Positions 52,603-63,214 of a DNA stretch of 64,000 nucleotides are shown in pieces; position 1 is the stretch's first letter, and every line of letters begins with the position of its first letter. Origin of the DNA: Amycolatopsis orientalis DSM 40040 = KCTC 9412 (lineage in GTDB: Bacteria; Actinomycetota; Actinomycetes; Mycobacteriales; Pseudonocardiaceae); the NCBI RefSeq assembly GCF_000478275.1, contig NZ_ASJB01000015.1, positions 93,615-157,614 on the forward strand, given 5' to 3'. Position numbers and translations under genes: made by a program. The notes under the pieces are model-generated. The model was not told where the DNA came from. It saw only the letters and a list, made by a program, of their open reading frames with translations, and searched no databases.

Positions 52603-53079
52603 TCACCCCGCTTCCAGGACGACGGTCCGCGGACCGAGCGGGGCGGCGAGTTTCACCGGCAGGACGGCGTAGCGGATGACCTGCGGGCACATCTGCCCGG
52701 GCTTGCCGTGGTCGATCTTCACCTTGACCACGACCCGCTGCGCGTTCTCCTCGGCGAGGCTCGCCTTCGCCTCGTCGCAGCCGCTCAGTTCGAGGTACAC
52801 GTTCAGGCCGCCGTTCTCGGCGCTGACCTGGGCGGGCACCTTGGCGTCGACCTGAGACGGCGGCAGCATCTTGTCCGAGGGCGGCGGGCCGACGGTCGGC
52901 CGCGACATCGGTGGTTTCGCGACCGGCGGGCTGGCCGGGAGCGAGGTGGGCAGATCCGAGGGTGTGGTGACGACTGGCGGGACATTCGTGTTCGCCGGTG
53001 CTCCCGGGCCGCCCGCGCCGCAGGCCGCCGTCGCGGCGAGCACGAGCCCCGCGCCTAGCGTCTTCGCTGCGTTCTTCAT
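52603..53079 (-). CDS. Secreted lipoprotein, 158 aa, paralog of the previous gene
   Basis: Lipobox LAATAAC after MKNAAKTLGAGLV. A Pro/Thr-rich linker is followed by a domain with CDEAKASLAEENAQRV, GKPGQMCPQVIRYAVLP and LAAPLGPRTVVLEAG, which parallels the neighbour. Tandem duplication. It is upstream of the neighbour with a 43 bp gap, so one operon. It begins 51 bp after the phosphonate permease gene. Role unknown. Confidence 0.83.
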   Translation of the reverse strand: MKNAAKTLGAGLVLAATAACGAGGPGAPANTNVPPVVTTPSDLPTSLPASPPVAKPPMSRPTVGPPPSDKMLPPSQVDAKVPAQVSAENGGLNVYLELSGCDEAKASLAEENAQRVVVKVKIDHGKPGQMCPQVIRYAVLPVKLAAPLGPRTVVLEAG

Positions 53080-53130
53080 GGCTTCAGGACGGTGGGAACA
53101 CCGTCCGGGGTTGCATCACCCGCCTGTCCT

Positions 53131-53928
53131 TCACCGCTGAGCCGCGCGGCCGCGGACCAGGCCGAGGAGCACCACCCCGGCGAGCGTGACGGCCAGCAGC
53201 AGCACCGTGCTCGCCGACGCCAGGAACACCTGTCCCCGGTCGGTGAGCGCGAAGATGCTCGCGGGCAGCGTGCGCCAGTCCGGCGGGTACAGCATCGTCG
53301 TCGCGCCCAGTTCGCCCATCGACATCGCCAGCGCGAGACTCGCCGACGCCGAGATCGACGGCAACAGGACCGGCAGCCGCACCCGCAGCAGCACACGGGC
53401 CGGTGAAGCGCCGAGGCTCGCCGCCGCCTGCGCCAGCAGCGGGTCCATCCGCGCGATCGCGGCGGAGACCGTGCTGTAGGAGAACGGGAGCAGGATCATC
53501 AGATGCCCGAGCAGCACGATCCAGCGTGTCCCGTTGAAGGCCAGCGGCGGACGGCTGAACGCCACCAGCAGCGCCAGTCCCAGTACCACCGACGGCACCG
53601 CGATCGGCAGATGGAACAGGGTGTCGACGGCCTTCCGGAGCCGTCGCGGCGCGGACGGCGCCGCGAGCGCCGCCCACGTCCCCAGCAGCACCGAGACCGC
53701 CGACGTGATGACGCCGGTCTGGATGCTCACCGAGAGGCTCGCGAACGTCTCACCGGACAGCGCCTGCGCGAAATGCGAGCCGGTGAGCGCACCGGGCAGC
53801 AGGCCCGTCCAGGTCCCGGCGACCGACGCCAGCACGATCATCAGCAGCGGCGCCAGCACGATCACGGTGAACAGCACCGCGAACACCGCCCACAGCAGGA
53901 TCCGGCTACGCCTGGTCCACAGCAGCAC
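53131..53928 (-). CDS. phnV: Phosphonate ABC transporter permease (PhnV-like)
   Basis: A 265 aa permease with about six helices and the EAA loop AAASLGASPARVLLRVRLPV. GTG 53928 overlaps the upstream permease gene by 23 nt. Second permease of the AEP importer, last gene of the operon before the lipoproteins. Confidence 0.88.
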   Translation of the reverse strand: MLLWTRRSRILLWAVFAVLFTVIVLAPLLMIVLASVAGTWTGLLPGALTGSHFAQALSGETFASLSVSIQTGVITSAVSVLLGTWAALAAPSAPRRLRKAVDTLFHLPIAVPSVVLGLALLVAFSRPPLAFNGTRWIVLLGHLMILLPFSYSTVSAAIARMDPLLAQAAASLGASPARVLLRVRLPVLLPSISASASLALAMSMGELGATTMLYPPDWRTLPASIFALTDRGQVFLASASTVLLLAVTLAGVVLLGLVRGRAAQR

Positions 53929-54760
53929 GGCCGCCTCCCTTCGTCAGTCGCCGGTAGGTTCCGTACAGGGCAAGGGAGAACACGACGTTGACCACCGCGA
54001 TGACACACGCCTGCGGGAAGTCGAAGGTGACGATCCCCTTGCCGTAGACCAGCATCGGCAGCGTGGTGACGTCCTTGGCGCCGAGGAACAGCACGATGCC
54101 GAACTCGTTCATCGCCAGCAGCATGGTCAGGCAGGCGCCGGACGCCAGCGACACCCACGCTTCGGGCAGGATCACCTGACGCAGCACCCGCCCGGGTTTC
54201 GCGCCGAGGCTGGCCGCGACCTCCATCTGCGCCGACGAGACCTGGCCGAAAGCGGCGAGCGCCGGCCGCATCACGAACGGCGTGTAGAAGGTGATCTCCG
54301 CCAGCAGGATCCCGGCCGGTGAGTACAGGAACCCGCCCGCGCCCAGGATCCCCGCGCCGCCGTAGAGGAAGGTGAACGCGAGCGCGATGAGGAACGAGGG
54401 GAACGCGAGCACGGTGTCCACCAGCCGCGAGAGCGTCCGCGCGCCGGGGAACGGCACGAACGCGATCACCAGCGCGAGGAACGTCCCGAGCACCACACAG
54501 CCGGCGGTGGCGCCGAGCGCGAGCGCGACGGTCTTCCAGGCGGCGTCCCGGAATTCCGCCGAGCCCAGCACGTCCAGCCACACCGAAAGCCCGAACTCAC
54601 CGGTCTTCGATTCCAGGGACTGCAGGACGACCAGCACCAGCGGGTAGCCGAAGAAGCCGAGCAGGACGAGCACCGGTGGCAGCAGGAGCCAGCCGCGGCC
54701 GGGCCGTTCCTCCCGCCGCCGCGCCGGTGCCGCCGTGGCGGCGAGGGCGAGACCGGTCAT
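53906..54760 (-). CDS. phnU: Phosphonate ABC transporter permease (PhnU-like)
   Basis: A 284 aa permease with about six helices (LLLPPVLVLLGFFGYPLVLV; FLALVIAFVPFPGARTLSRL) and the EAA motif VAASLGAKPGRVLRQVILPE. ATG 54760 overlaps the ATPase stop by 4 nt. Paired with PhnV; together they form the membrane channel. Confidence 0.89.
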   Translation of the reverse strand: MTGLALAATAAPARRREERPGRGWLLLPPVLVLLGFFGYPLVLVVLQSLESKTGEFGLSVWLDVLGSAEFRDAAWKTVALALGATAGCVVLGTFLALVIAFVPFPGARTLSRLVDTVLAFPSFLIALAFTFLYGGAGILGAGGFLYSPAGILLAEITFYTPFVMRPALAAFGQVSSAQMEVAASLGAKPGRVLRQVILPEAWVSLASGACLTMLLAMNEFGIVLFLGAKDVTTLPMLVYGKGIVTFDFPQACVIAVVNVVFSLALYGTYRRLTKGGGRAAVDQA

Positions 54761-55818
54761 CCGACGCTCACCAGCGGGCAACCGTCCGGAATGGACACTC
54801 CGACCTTCTCCCCCACGACGGGCAGCCCTTCGACGTCCGGCACCTCGGCCCGGACCTCGCCACCGTCGTGCGCGAGTTCGAGGTCGAGCCGGAAACCCGT
54901 GCCGCGCCACTGGACACCGCGCAGGATCGCGGGTACCGCGCCGGGAGCGTCCACCGCGGTGATCCCGACCCGGTGGGGCCGGACGCCGAGCGCGACCGGC
55001 CGCCCCGCCCGGATCGCGCCGGCGGGGTCCGCCGCCAGTTCGCGGCCGGCGAGCCGGACGCGGGTACCGTCGTTGTGCATGAGTTCCACGGGGATGAGGT
55101 TGGACGCGCCGAGGAAGCTCGCGGTGAACTCCGTCGACGGACGCTGGTACAGCTCGCGGCTCGGCCCGAGTTCGACCAGTTTCGACTCGCGCATGACCGC
55201 GATCCGGTCGGCCAGCGCCAGCGCCTCACCCTGGTCGTGGGTGACGTAGATCAGCGTGGTGTCGGGCAGTTCGGCACGCAGCCGCAGCAGTTCCGCGACC
55301 ATGTCCTCGCGCAGGGCGGCGTCCAAAGCGGACAGTGGCTCGTCGAGCAGCAGCACCCGCGGCCGGATGGCCAAGGCCCTGGCGAGGGCGACCCGCTGCT
55401 GCTGCCCGCCGGAAAGCTCCCGCGGGTAACGCCGCGCGTACTTCCCCATGCCGACCAGTTCCAGCGCCTCGGTCACCCGGCTCGCCGTCTCGGCGCGCGG
55501 GGTCTTCCTCGCCTTGAGCCCGAATGCGACGTTGGCCTCGACCCGCATGTGCGGGAACAGCGCGTAGCTCTGGACGACCACGCCGAGGCCGCGCCGGTGC
55601 GGCGGCAGCGCGGTGACGTCCTCACCGTCCAGCAGGACGCGGCCGGTGCTCGGCACCACGAAGCCCGCGAGCGCCTTCAAGGCCGTCGACTTGCCGGAGC
55701 CGGACGGCCCGAGCATCGCCAGCGTCTCCCCTCTGGCCACGGTGAGGTCCAGCGGGGAGAGCGCCGTCGTCTGTCCGAAGCGGACGGACACGCCGCGGAA
55801 CTCGACCGCCGGGGTCAC
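54757..55818 (-). CDS. phnT: Phosphonate ABC transporter ATP-binding protein (PhnT-like)
   Basis: A 353 aa ATPase. Walker A MLGPSGSGKSTALKALAG, signature ELSGGQQQRVALARALAI, Walker B VLLLDEPLSALDAAL, H-loop IYVTHDQGEALALA, and a C-terminal TOBE-like domain. It overlaps the binding-protein stop by 4 nt. It energises the importer. Confidence 0.91.
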   Translation of the reverse strand: MTPAVEFRGVSVRFGQTTALSPLDLTVARGETLAMLGPSGSGKSTALKALAGFVVPSTGRVLLDGEDVTALPPHRRGLGVVVQSYALFPHMRVEANVAFGLKARKTPRAETASRVTEALELVGMGKYARRYPRELSGGQQQRVALARALAIRPRVLLLDEPLSALDAALREDMVAELLRLRAELPDTTLIYVTHDQGEALALADRIAVMRESKLVELGPSRELYQRPSTEFTASFLGASNLIPVELMHNDGTRVRLAGRELAADPAGAIRAGRPVALGVRPHRVGITAVDAPGAVPAILRGVQWRGTGFRLDLELAHDGGEVRAEVPDVEGLPVVGEKVGVSIPDGCPLVSVG

Positions 55819-56834
55819 CGGCCCACGGCCTTCTTGTACGCGGCGAGGTCGGCGTCGAGCTTCGCGAGCACGGCGTCCCAGTCGGGCTGCCAGATCTCGA
55901 CGCCGTCGAGTGCGGCCTTCACCTTGTCCGCCCGCGGCCCGGACGGCGTGACGTCGGTCCGCGCCGGGGCGCCGAAGGCGTCGACGGCCTTGCCCTGGAC
56001 CTCGGGCGAGAGCAGGAACTCCAGGAACTTCTTGGCGTTCTCGGCGTGCGGCGCGTTGTTCACCAGGCCCGCGTAGTACGGGAGGGCGAAGGTGGACCGC
56101 TTGCCCTGGGCGTCGGCCGGGAAGAAGACCTCGAAACCGCCGCTCTTCTCGATCGATGCGAGGTTCATCTGGACGTCGCCGTTGGCCACCAGGATCTCGG
56201 CCTTGGCCACCTTCGGCTGCAGCTTGCCGGTGGAGGACGACGGGCCCGCGTTGTTGGCTTCGAGCTTCGCGAGGTACTCGAGCGCGCCCTGTTCGCCGAG
56301 GGCGTGCTGGAGTTGCAGCAGCACCGCGGTGCCGTCGCCCGCCTCGCCGGGCGTCGAGTACTGGATCTTGCCCTTGAGCGCGGGCGCGAGCAGATCGTCC
56401 CAGGTTTTGGGCGAAACCTGCGGATTGCGGATGAAGCTGAGGTAGTTGTTCATGATCGCGAAGTACCGGCCCTGGCCGTCCTTCTGCCCGGCGGGGACCT
56501 GGTCGATCCCGGACGGCGCCGTGGCCGCGAGCAGCCCCTGCGAGGCGGCGCGCTGGATGAACGGCGGGAGGGTGACGAGGATGTCGGCCTGGGTGTTGGC
56601 CTTCTCCTTCTCCACCCGCGAGGCGACCTCGCCCGATCCGGCGGTCACCGCCTGCACGGTGATGCCGGTCTTGGCCTTGAACTCCTCGACGCGCTGGGCG
56701 TACCAGTCTTCGAGACCGTCCACTGTGTACAGGGTGACGGTCTGGTCGCCGGACGCGCCGCCGGCGGTGCCACCACAGGCGGCCAGGGTGATCGTGAGCA
56801 GCCCGGTGAGGGCGGCGGCCGCGAGTTTCTTCAT
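55815..56834 (-). CDS. phnS: 2-Aminoethylphosphonate-type substrate-binding lipoprotein (PhnS-like)
   Basis: A 339 aa lipoprotein. Signal ends TITLAAC-Cys20. The mature part is a periplasmic-binding fold of the iron/AEP class (VTLYTVDGLEDWYAQRVEEF; PKTWDDLLAPALKGKIQYST; VFFPADAQGKRSTFALPYYA). AEP is assigned mainly because of the neighbours; Fe(III) or thiamine binding proteins are the alternative. ATG 56834. Confidence 0.85.
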   Translation of the reverse strand: MKKLAAAALTGLLTITLAACGGTAGGASGDQTVTLYTVDGLEDWYAQRVEEFKAKTGITVQAVTAGSGEVASRVEKEKANTQADILVTLPPFIQRAASQGLLAATAPSGIDQVPAGQKDGQGRYFAIMNNYLSFIRNPQVSPKTWDDLLAPALKGKIQYSTPGEAGDGTAVLLQLQHALGEQGALEYLAKLEANNAGPSSSTGKLQPKVAKAEILVANGDVQMNLASIEKSGGFEVFFPADAQGKRSTFALPYYAGLVNNAPHAENAKKFLEFLLSPEVQGKAVDAFGAPARTDVTPSGPRADKVKAALDGVEIWQPDWDAVLAKLDADLAAYKKAVGR

Positions 56835-56850
56835 GTCGTCAAAACTCCTT

Positions 56851-57525
56851 TTAGGACAGCAGGTCGGGGAGATCGCGGACGGATTCGAGGACGTGGGTGG
56901 CACCGGCGGCTTCCAGTTCCGGCCTCTTCGCCGATCCCGTGAGCACTCCGGCGACGAGCGAGGCGCCGGAGCGCAAGCCGGTCTGGACGTCCGACGGGGT
57001 GTCACCGGCGACGGCGATCCGGCGGACGTCGGTGATCTCGAGCCGCAGGGCGGCGGCGAGGACGAGGTCGGGGAACGGGCGGCCCCGGACGCCCTCCTCC
57101 GGCGCCAGCACGGCGTCGGCGAGACCGTGCCAGCCCAGTGCGTCCAGGATCGCGTTCTGCGTGGCCGCGGCGAAACCGGTGGTGAGCGCGACCTTCACCC
57201 CGCGAGCGCGCAGCTCCTGGATCGTCGCCTCGGCGCCGGGGACCGGCTCGCAATGGCCGTCGGCGACGAGTTTCCCGTAGGAGTCCTGGAAGGCGGTGTT
57301 CGCCAGCCGGGCGCGTTCCTCGTCTCCGTCGAGCAGGGCGCGGAAGACGACGATCTTGGACTGGCCCATGGTTTCGACCACGTAGTCGAGCATGCCGGGG
57401 AAGCGACTGTCCTCTTCGGACACACCGGCGGTGGCGATCGCCTCGGTGAAGGCGCGGATCACCAGGCCGTCGTCGGCGACGGTGGTACCCGCCATGTCCA
57501 GGACGACGAGTTCGGTCTTCACCAT
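56851..57525 (-). CDS. PhnX-like phosphonatase-type HAD hydrolase
   Basis: A 224 aa HAD-superfamily protein. The N-terminal motif is LVVLDMAGTTVADDG with nucleophile Asp10 (DxAGT, as in phosphonatases). A cap with ETMGQSKIVVFRALLDGDEE follows, then IAVAGDTPSDVQTGLRSGA. It belongs to the phosphonatase-like group distinct from true PhnX. Predicted to hydrolyse phosphonoacetaldehyde or a relative to acetaldehyde plus phosphate. It overlaps the oxidoreductase by 7 nt. Confidence 0.88.
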   Translation of the reverse strand: MVKTELVVLDMAGTTVADDGLVIRAFTEAIATAGVSEEDSRFPGMLDYVVETMGQSKIVVFRALLDGDEERARLANTAFQDSYGKLVADGHCEPVPGAEATIQELRARGVKVALTTGFAAATQNAILDALGWHGLADAVLAPEEGVRGRPFPDLVLAAALRLEITDVRRIAVAGDTPSDVQTGLRSGASLVAGVLTGSAKRPELEAAGATHVLESVRDLPDLLS

Positions 57526-58631
57526 GACAGCTCCTCCGCGGTGTCTTCGGCGATGGCGGGGGAACAGGTCATCCCCCGGCCGCCCGGTCCGGTGACGAGC
57601 CACGCGTTGTCCGCGACGCGGGCGCGGTGGACGATCCGGGAGGTGTCGGTGGTCTGGGCGTAGACCCCGGCCCAGCGGCGGACGATCCGCGGGAGCGGCC
57701 GTCCGAGCAGTGCCCCGGCGACTTCGGCCAGGTGGTCGTAGGGGTCTTCGGTGGTGTCGAAGGAGAACGGCTCGTCGTACTCGTGGGTGTCGCCGATGGT
57801 GAGCGAGCCGTCGAGGCGCTGGACCATGAGGAGCTGCATGGCGTTGGCCGCGGCGATCTCGCCCTGCGGCTGGCGGGCGTTGAGGCCGTCGAGCGCCTCG
57901 CCGCGATACGCCGGGTAGTAGCGGAAGCTGTCGGCGTCGGCGACTGTGGTGGTGAGGGTCTCCCCGAGCGGTTCGGTCTGCGCCATCTGCAGCCGGACCC
58001 GGCGGATCGGGGTCGGCCCGGCGAGTTCCTTGACCAGCCCACCCGTCCGGGCGCCGGTGCACAGGACGACGACGTCGCCTTCGTGGGTCTCACCGGTGTC
58101 GTCGACGACGCCGCGGGTGGTCAGGTCGCGGATCTCGCGGCCGGGCAGCCAGGTGTAGCGGCCGGATTTCGCCAGCTCGGCACGCAGGGCGGGCTGGGCG
58201 ACGCGCGGTTCGACGGCGGCGTCACGGTCGCACCAGAGCGCGCCGAAAATGTCGCCGCGCAGGGCCGGATTCAGCTCGCGGGTCTCGGCCGCGTCGAGCA
58301 GTTTGAAGCCGCGGTCCTCCGTGGTCGCGGCGGCGGCGCGGGCGACGGCGAGTTCGGCGTCCGTGCGGACGACGGTGAGCGAGCCGTTCGGCCGGAAGCC
58401 GATCCCGGGGACACGTTCGCCGATGCGCTCCCACAGCACCCTGGCCCGCGCGGCGGTCTCCAGTTCGGGGCCGGTGGCGCGGCCGCCGACCCAGACCAGC
58501 CCGAAGTTGCGCACGGAGGCGCCCCGGGCTTCGGGCTCGCGTTCGATCTGGACGACGTCGTGGCCGCGTTCGACGGCCTGCCAGGCGTGCTGAGTGCCGA
58601 GCACTCCGCCGCCGATGATGAGGATTCGCAC
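57519..58631 (-). CDS. FAD-dependent oxidoreductase of phosphonate operons (TIGR03364 type)
   Basis: A 370 aa DAO-fold amine oxidase-like enzyme. The dinucleotide motif MRILIIGGGVLGTQHAWQAV is at the N-terminus. Further segments are VEIEREPEAR-like loop (VVQIEREPEARGASVRNFGL) and the C-terminal VTGPGGRGMTCSPAIAEDTA. This family is usually found next to PhnX-like genes and probably oxidises AEP or N-methyl-AEP to phosphonoacetaldehyde, replacing PhnW. ATG 58631 starts the operon. Confidence 0.88.
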   Translation of the reverse strand: MRILIIGGGVLGTQHAWQAVERGHDVVQIEREPEARGASVRNFGLVWVGGRATGPELETAARARVLWERIGERVPGIGFRPNGSLTVVRTDAELAVARAAAATTEDRGFKLLDAAETRELNPALRGDIFGALWCDRDAAVEPRVAQPALRAELAKSGRYTWLPGREIRDLTTRGVVDDTGETHEGDVVVLCTGARTGGLVKELAGPTPIRRVRLQMAQTEPLGETLTTTVADADSFRYYPAYRGEALDGLNARQPQGEIAAANAMQLLMVQRLDGSLTIGDTHEYDEPFSFDTTEDPYDHLAEVAGALLGRPLPRIVRRWAGVYAQTTDTSRIVHRARVADNAWLVTGPGGRGMTCSPAIAEDTAEELSW

Positions 58632-58703
58632 CCCGCAGACGCTCGCTGGCCCGCACCAACGCCTCGTGACCCTGACCCTAACCCCAGGTGAAGTACCCCC
58701 GAA

Positions 58704-58740
58704 ATGTGGACCAGACCTGTTATCTTTGCGTTATATTACC
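58704..58740 (-). promoter_or_regulatory. AT-rich promoter region with GntR-like operator
   Basis: GGACCAGACC at 58708-58717 differs at two positions from the HutC/GntR consensus GGTCTAGACC. It is next to the least GC-rich stretch in this region (TTGCGTTATATTACC), a plausible promoter for the phosphonate operon on the minus strand. Confidence 0.35.
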
Positions 58741-58750
58741 CCTGCGTTTC

Positions 58751-58798
58751 GTCCTCTGAATGCGGTCGTTGAATGCGCAAATACCGCATCGAGAGGAC
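58751..58798. repeat. Family C palindrome
   Basis: GTCCTCTGAATGCGGT / ACCGCATCGAGAGGAC with two mismatches and an inner loop. It lies 19 bp after the GntR stop and upstream of the phosphonate operon promoter. Unlike other copies, its flanking genes are tandem, not convergent. Confidence 0.85.
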
Positions 58799-58817
58799 TG
58801 AACGCGTGGAGGTCGGG

Positions 58818-59594
58818 TTACTCCACGCGGCCGAGGCGGGTCTCGAAGGACAGCCGGTCACCGCGGAAGAGCGACCGGACGCGTTCGAAGGGGATCCCGT
58901 CGGGCCCCCACGACGTCCGGTGCATCAACAGCATCGGCAGTGCCGGATTCGTCCCGATCAACAGCGCCTCGCGGGGCGTGGCGAGCACGGTCTCGACTCG
59001 CTCCTCGGCGCCGTCGAAGACCACGCCGAGCCTTTCCCGCAAACACGCGTAGAGCGACTGTGTGGGATCGAACACATCCATGAGGGTCGGGAAACGCGCG
59101 GCGGTGAGATACGTCGATTCCAGTCCGACCCGCTCATCGTCGGCCAGGAGCACCCGCTCGATGTGGATGACGTCGTCGTCGGGATCGATTTCCAGTTCCG
59201 AACCCAGCGACGGACCGGCTTCCCGGCGTTCCAATGAGATCAAATTCCGGCCGGGCTCAATCCCCTGCCTCCTGAGTCCTTCGGTGTAACTCACCAAGGC
59301 GAGCGGCTGGACGAGCTTGGGGCCCGCGACATAGGTGCCGCTTCCCTGCCGCCTGCTGAGACGGCCTTCGAGCACGAGTTCACCGACGGCCTGGCGGACC
59401 GTCGCGCGAGAAACCTCAAAACGTTCGGAAAGTTCCCTCTCGGTGGGAAGTACGGCACCTTCACCCAATTCCGAGATCACATCGAGCAGTTCGACTTTGA
59501 CCGCGTAATAGCGGGGAACGCGACCGTGTTCGGGAATACCGTCCCGAACCGGGCCGTCTGAGGACGGATGGACTCTCGGTGAACGTGTACGCAC
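58818..59594 (-). CDS. GntR/HutC-family regulator, probable phosphonate operon regulator
   Basis: A 258 aa regulator. The N-terminal winged helix has YAVKVELLDVISELGEGAVL, PTERELSERFEVSRATVRQ and GRLSRRQGSGTYVAGP. The UTRA ligand domain follows (about residues 105-255: GSELEIDPDDDVIHIERVLL; LMHRTSWGPDGIPFERVRSL). GTG 59594. It lies directly upstream of the phosphonate operon on the same strand; control of that operon, with AEP or a relative as effector, is likely. Confidence 0.9.
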   Translation of the reverse strand: MRTRSPRVHPSSDGPVRDGIPEHGRVPRYYAVKVELLDVISELGEGAVLPTERELSERFEVSRATVRQAVGELVLEGRLSRRQGSGTYVAGPKLVQPLALVSYTEGLRRQGIEPGRNLISLERREAGPSLGSELEIDPDDDVIHIERVLLADDERVGLESTYLTAARFPTLMDVFDPTQSLYACLRERLGVVFDGAEERVETVLATPREALLIGTNPALPMLLMHRTSWGPDGIPFERVRSLFRGDRLSFETRLGRVE

Positions 59595-59666
59595 TGTCCA
59601 GATCCTAGGCCGAATTCACCTGGCCTGTACTGACCCGAACGAAGTGTTCATGCCACGCTCACACTC

Positions 59667-61851
<2,185 letters not shown>

Positions 61852-61867
61852 CTTCCTCGCACGGCAT

Positions 61868-61920
61868 GTCATAAGGGGTCCCCATAGGACAATTCTCGTC
61901 CTATGGGGACCCCTTATGAC
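61868..61920. repeat. Family D palindrome, probable bidirectional terminator
   Basis: A perfect 23 bp arm pair (left starts GTCATAAGGGGTCCCCATAG) with a 7 nt loop. It lies between the convergent protease and nitronate monooxygenase genes and ends 4 bp before the latter's stop. Confidence 0.92.
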
Positions 61921-61923
61921 ACT

Positions 61924-63030
61924 TCAGCGGGTTTTGTCCAAACGCGACAGTGTTTCCTCGTACCCCGAAACGAGTTCCGCGATCACGTCGGCGACCGGCC
62001 GCACCCGGTCCATCCGCCCGACGATCTGTCCCACCGGCATCGACACCACGCTCGGATCCGCCGCGTGATGGATCCGGTTGTGCGCGTGGGAAACCAGCAG
62101 GTTCTGCAGTGGCATCGGCAGCGGTTCGGGCGCGTCGGGCGAGGCCCACGCCTCGGTCCACCGCGTCTTGAGCAGCCGCGCCGGTTTGCCGGTGTAGATC
62201 CGCGTCCGGACGGTGTCGGACGAACCCGCCGCGACCAGTGCCCGTTGCATCGCCTCGGAGTCCCCCATGGTCTGGAGGTATTCCTCGGTGGCGAGCCAGA
62301 ACGAGCCCATCCACACCCCGGACGCGCCCAGCGCGAGCGCGGCCGCGACCTGCCGCCCAGAGCCGATCCCGCCCGCGGCGAGCACCGGCACCCGGTCACC
62401 GACCGCGTCGACGACCTCGGGCAGCAGGACCATCGACGCGATCTCGCCGGTGTGCCCGCCCGCCTCATAGCCTTGCGCCACAACGATGTCCACGCCGTTG
62501 TCGACGTGCCGGACGGCGTGTTCGGCCTTGCCCGCCAGCGCGGCGACCGGCACACCCTTCGCGTGGCACTGCTCGATGACGTCCACCGGCGGTGAACCGA
62601 GGGCGTTGGCGATCAGGCGGATCGGGTGTTTCAGCGCGACCTCGACATGCGACCGCGCGACCGAATGCAGCCAGCCCAGCACCCCGGCGCGTTCGTCGGT
62701 GTCGTCCGGCAACGGCGGCACGGCGAGGTCACGCAGGGTCCGCTCCACGAAGTCGCGATGCTCCTGCGGGATGAGCTTCGCGAGGTCGACCGACGTTCCC
62801 TCGGCCGGGATCTTGGCGGGCATCACGATGTCGACGCCGTACGGTTTGCCGCCGGTGTTCTCGTCCATCCAGGACAGGACGGCGTCGAGTTCGGCGGCGT
62901 CGTTGAACCGCACACAGCCCAGCACGCCCAGCCCGCCCGCCCGGCTGATCGCCGCGGCGACGTGTTCGGACGGGGTGAACCCGACGATCGGCAGGTCGAT
63001 CCCGAGCCGGTCACACAGAGACGTGCGCAT
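61924..63030 (-). CDS. Nitronate monooxygenase / 2-nitropropane dioxygenase family flavoprotein
   Basis: A 368 aa FMN TIM-barrel enzyme. N-terminal MRTSLCDRLGIDLPIVGFTP, the glycine-rich ISRAGGLGVLGCVRF, HVDNGVDIVVAQGYEAGGHT and VLAAGGIGSGRQVAAALALG (FMN phosphate site). Some family members act on nitronates, others on enoyl substrates. ATG 63030. Alone, with no nitro-related neighbours. Confidence 0.88.
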   Translation of the reverse strand: MRTSLCDRLGIDLPIVGFTPSEHVAAAISRAGGLGVLGCVRFNDAAELDAVLSWMDENTGGKPYGVDIVMPAKIPAEGTSVDLAKLIPQEHRDFVERTLRDLAVPPLPDDTDERAGVLGWLHSVARSHVEVALKHPIRLIANALGSPPVDVIEQCHAKGVPVAALAGKAEHAVRHVDNGVDIVVAQGYEAGGHTGEIASMVLLPEVVDAVGDRVPVLAAGGIGSGRQVAAALALGASGVWMGSFWLATEEYLQTMGDSEAMQRALVAAGSSDTVRTRIYTGKPARLLKTRWTEAWASPDAPEPLPMPLQNLLVSHAHNRIHHAADPSVVSMPVGQIVGRMDRVRPVADVIAELVSGYEETLSRLDKTR

Positions 63031-63051
63031 GAAACTCCTTAGTGCCTGTTG

Positions 63052-63166
63052 GTGAACCCGCGTCCGCGATCGACGTCGGCAGGGCGCGGCCCGCCATGCA
63101 CCTCACCGAGATGAGGAGGGCGCCCTGCCACCGCGATAGCGGGGCCTTCGGCCGAGGCGGGTTCAC
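63052..63166. repeat. Nested three-level inverted repeat
   Basis: Outer arms GTGAACCCGC / GCGGGTTCAC (63052 and 63157), middle arms GGCAGGGCGC / GCGCCCTGCC (63078 and 63120), inner arms CCTCA / TGAGG. The element of 115 bp fills most of the 184 bp between the AMP-binding gene stop and the nitronate monooxygenase start. It does not match families A-E and does not look like a plain terminator. Confidence 0.75.
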
Positions 63167-63214
63167 GCTTTCGGTCGCTTTTCGAGTTACGTCTTCAGCT
63201 CCGCCCACTGGCTC

